A program made the position numbers and the translations under genes. From Oscillospiraceae bacterium (GTDB lineage: Bacteria; Bacillota; Clostridia; Oscillospirales; Ruminococcaceae), in assembly GCA_900768735.1 (NCBI GenBank), contig CAAGDZ010000363.1, positions 1 to 5,543 of the forward strand: 5,543 nt of DNA, in the 5' to 3' direction. Within the stretch, counting starts at the first letter, position 1. Each line of letters opens with the position of its first letter. Of this stretch, positions 5,115-5,543 are shown one piece after another. The notes beneath the pieces were generated by a model, which was not told the DNA's origin, did no database searches, and worked only from the letters and a program-made list of their open reading frames with translations.

Positions 5115-5154
5115 ACAGCCGCCGCAGAAAACTCTGCGGCGGCTGTCATTTTTT
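5115..5154 (+). terminator. Strong Rho-independent terminator of the patatin-like gene
   Basis: A perfect 14-bp GC-rich stem (5115-5128 with 5133-5146) and a 4-nt AAAC loop, followed by CA and six T (5149-5154). It lies 50 bp after the patatin stop codon. Minus-strand transcripts also cross this stem, but their tail (TATATGTGC) is a poor T tract. Confidence 0.92.
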
Positions 5155-5159
5155 AAGCC

Positions 5160-5543
5160 TTATTTATCTTTTCTTCTGTGGAAAATGTTTATTCCCGCTG
5201 CGGCAAACGCTGACGCCGCAAGGAGTGCGGGCAGTACCGCAAGCTGTACGCCTGTCGGCATATTGCTGTTGCCGGGGTCTATATCGGGAGTTGTTGTGTT
5301 TCCGCTGTCGCCTGAGCTGTCAGGCTCAGAGGTGCCGGAGCTGCTGCCCGATGAAGTGTTAGAGTTGCCACCCGATGAGGTGTTTGAACTGTCGCCCGAC
5401 GAGGTGTTTGAGCTGCCGCCCGATGAAGTGTTTGAGCTGCCGCCCGATGAAGTGTTTGAGCTGTCACCTGATGAAGTATTCGAGCTGTCGCCCGACGAAG
5501 TGTTCGGGCTGTCGCCCGATGAGGTGTTCGAGCTGTCGCCTGA
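5160..5543 (-). CDS. C-terminus of a cell-surface protein: Ser-rich repeat stalk plus sortase-like anchor, partial (5' end outside window)
   Basis: The last 127 residues of a larger exported protein. The first 72 visible residues are nine in-phase 8-residue repeats, consensus SGDSSNTS (variants SGGSSNTS, SGDSPNTS, SGSSSGTS). They are low-complexity, hydrophilic and probably extended, like a wall-spanning stalk. Then comes an acidic Ser/Thr/Pro linker (EPDSSGDSGN, TTTPDIDPGN), then NMPTG, a hydrophobic segment of about 25 residues (GVQLAVLPALLAASAFAAAG) and a basic tail, FHRRKDK. Pentapeptide, hydrophobic helix and positive tail together have the layout of a sortase signal, with MPTG instead of LPxTG; a simple membrane anchor is the alternative. 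The function lies in the missing N-terminal part. It is convergent with the patatin gene; two hairpins fill the 94-bp gap. Confidence 0.82.
   Translation of the reverse strand, partial: SGDSSNTSSGDSPNTSSGDSSNTSSGDSSNTSSGGSSNTSSGGSSNTSSGDSSNTSSGGNSNTSSGSSSGTSEPDSSGDSGNTTTPDIDPGNSNMPTGVQLAVLPALLAASAFAAAGINIFHRRKDK
5328..5543 (-). repeat. Array of nine 24-bp coding tandem repeats
   Basis: Nine contiguous 24-bp units, all in frame, each encoding eight residues, running off the window edge. Units differ mostly at third codon positions (TCA/TCG, ACC/ACT) with a few replacements (Asp to Gly, Ser to Pro, Ser to Asn). Serine codon class is position-specific: TCN at repeat positions 1, 5 and 8, AGY at position 4, showing descent from one duplicated unit. 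The unit next to the unique tail is the most degenerate. Confidence 0.93.

Noticed and set aside
5279..5467. Minus-strand frame translating to AAAQTLHR-type repeats.
   Set aside because: Out-of-frame reading of the 24-bp repeats. The frame chosen instead runs continuously into a linker, an MPTG motif, a hydrophobic helix and a basic tail with a stop at 5160.
5328..5543. Regularly spaced repeats as a CRISPR array.
   Set aside because: The units are contiguous with no unique spacers and keep a single reading frame.

Overview
The window looks like a chromosomal stretch of a Gram-positive gut Firmicute, most likely an Oscillospiraceae/Ruminococcaceae relative (Ruminococcus or [Eubacterium] siraeum type). 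Support: good sigma-A promoters with 17-bp spacers, strong AGGA/AGGAG ribosome binding sites, a long-form HPF, a secreted C1 peptidase of the clostridial lectin-like type, and a surface protein with a low-complexity Ser/Asp/Gly/Asn/Thr stalk ending in a sortase-like tail. The genus is inference. I see no insertion sequence, tRNA, rRNA, CRISPR array or phage gene.

Layout. At 1-1306 (minus, 3' end outside the window) lies a secreted papain-like cysteine peptidase. At 1307-1687 is an AT-rich divergent intergenic region holding its promoter and that of hpf. At 1688-2212 (plus) is hpf, the long ribosome hibernation factor, closed by a 12-bp-stem terminator. At 2316-3299 (plus) is a Gfo/Idh/MocA-family oxidoreductase. 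At 3330-4043 (minus, convergent with it) is a sirtuin-type NAD-dependent deacylase. At 4220-5065 (plus, divergent from the sirtuin) is a patatin-like phospholipase. At 5160-5543 (minus, 5' end outside the window) is the C-terminus of a cell-surface protein with 24-bp coding repeats. Both edge genes are truncated by the window, not visibly broken.

How the genes relate. Every gene appears to be its own transcription unit or nearly so: strands alternate, three genes have near-consensus promoters of their own, hpf has a plausible one, and strong hairpins separate neighbours. Nothing points to one pathway. The sirtuin/patatin pair shares a 176-bp divergent control region whose two promoters are arranged symmetrically, so joint regulation is possible. 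The two edge genes encode exported proteins; the middle four are cytoplasmic housekeeping or metabolic proteins.

I found no convincing new multi-gene system. The items most worth a second look are regulatory architecture: a plus-strand terminator built into the coding sequence of the convergent sirtuin, the symmetric divergent promoters, a crossed pair of terminators after the patatin gene, and a possible promoter that starts inside the hpf terminator.
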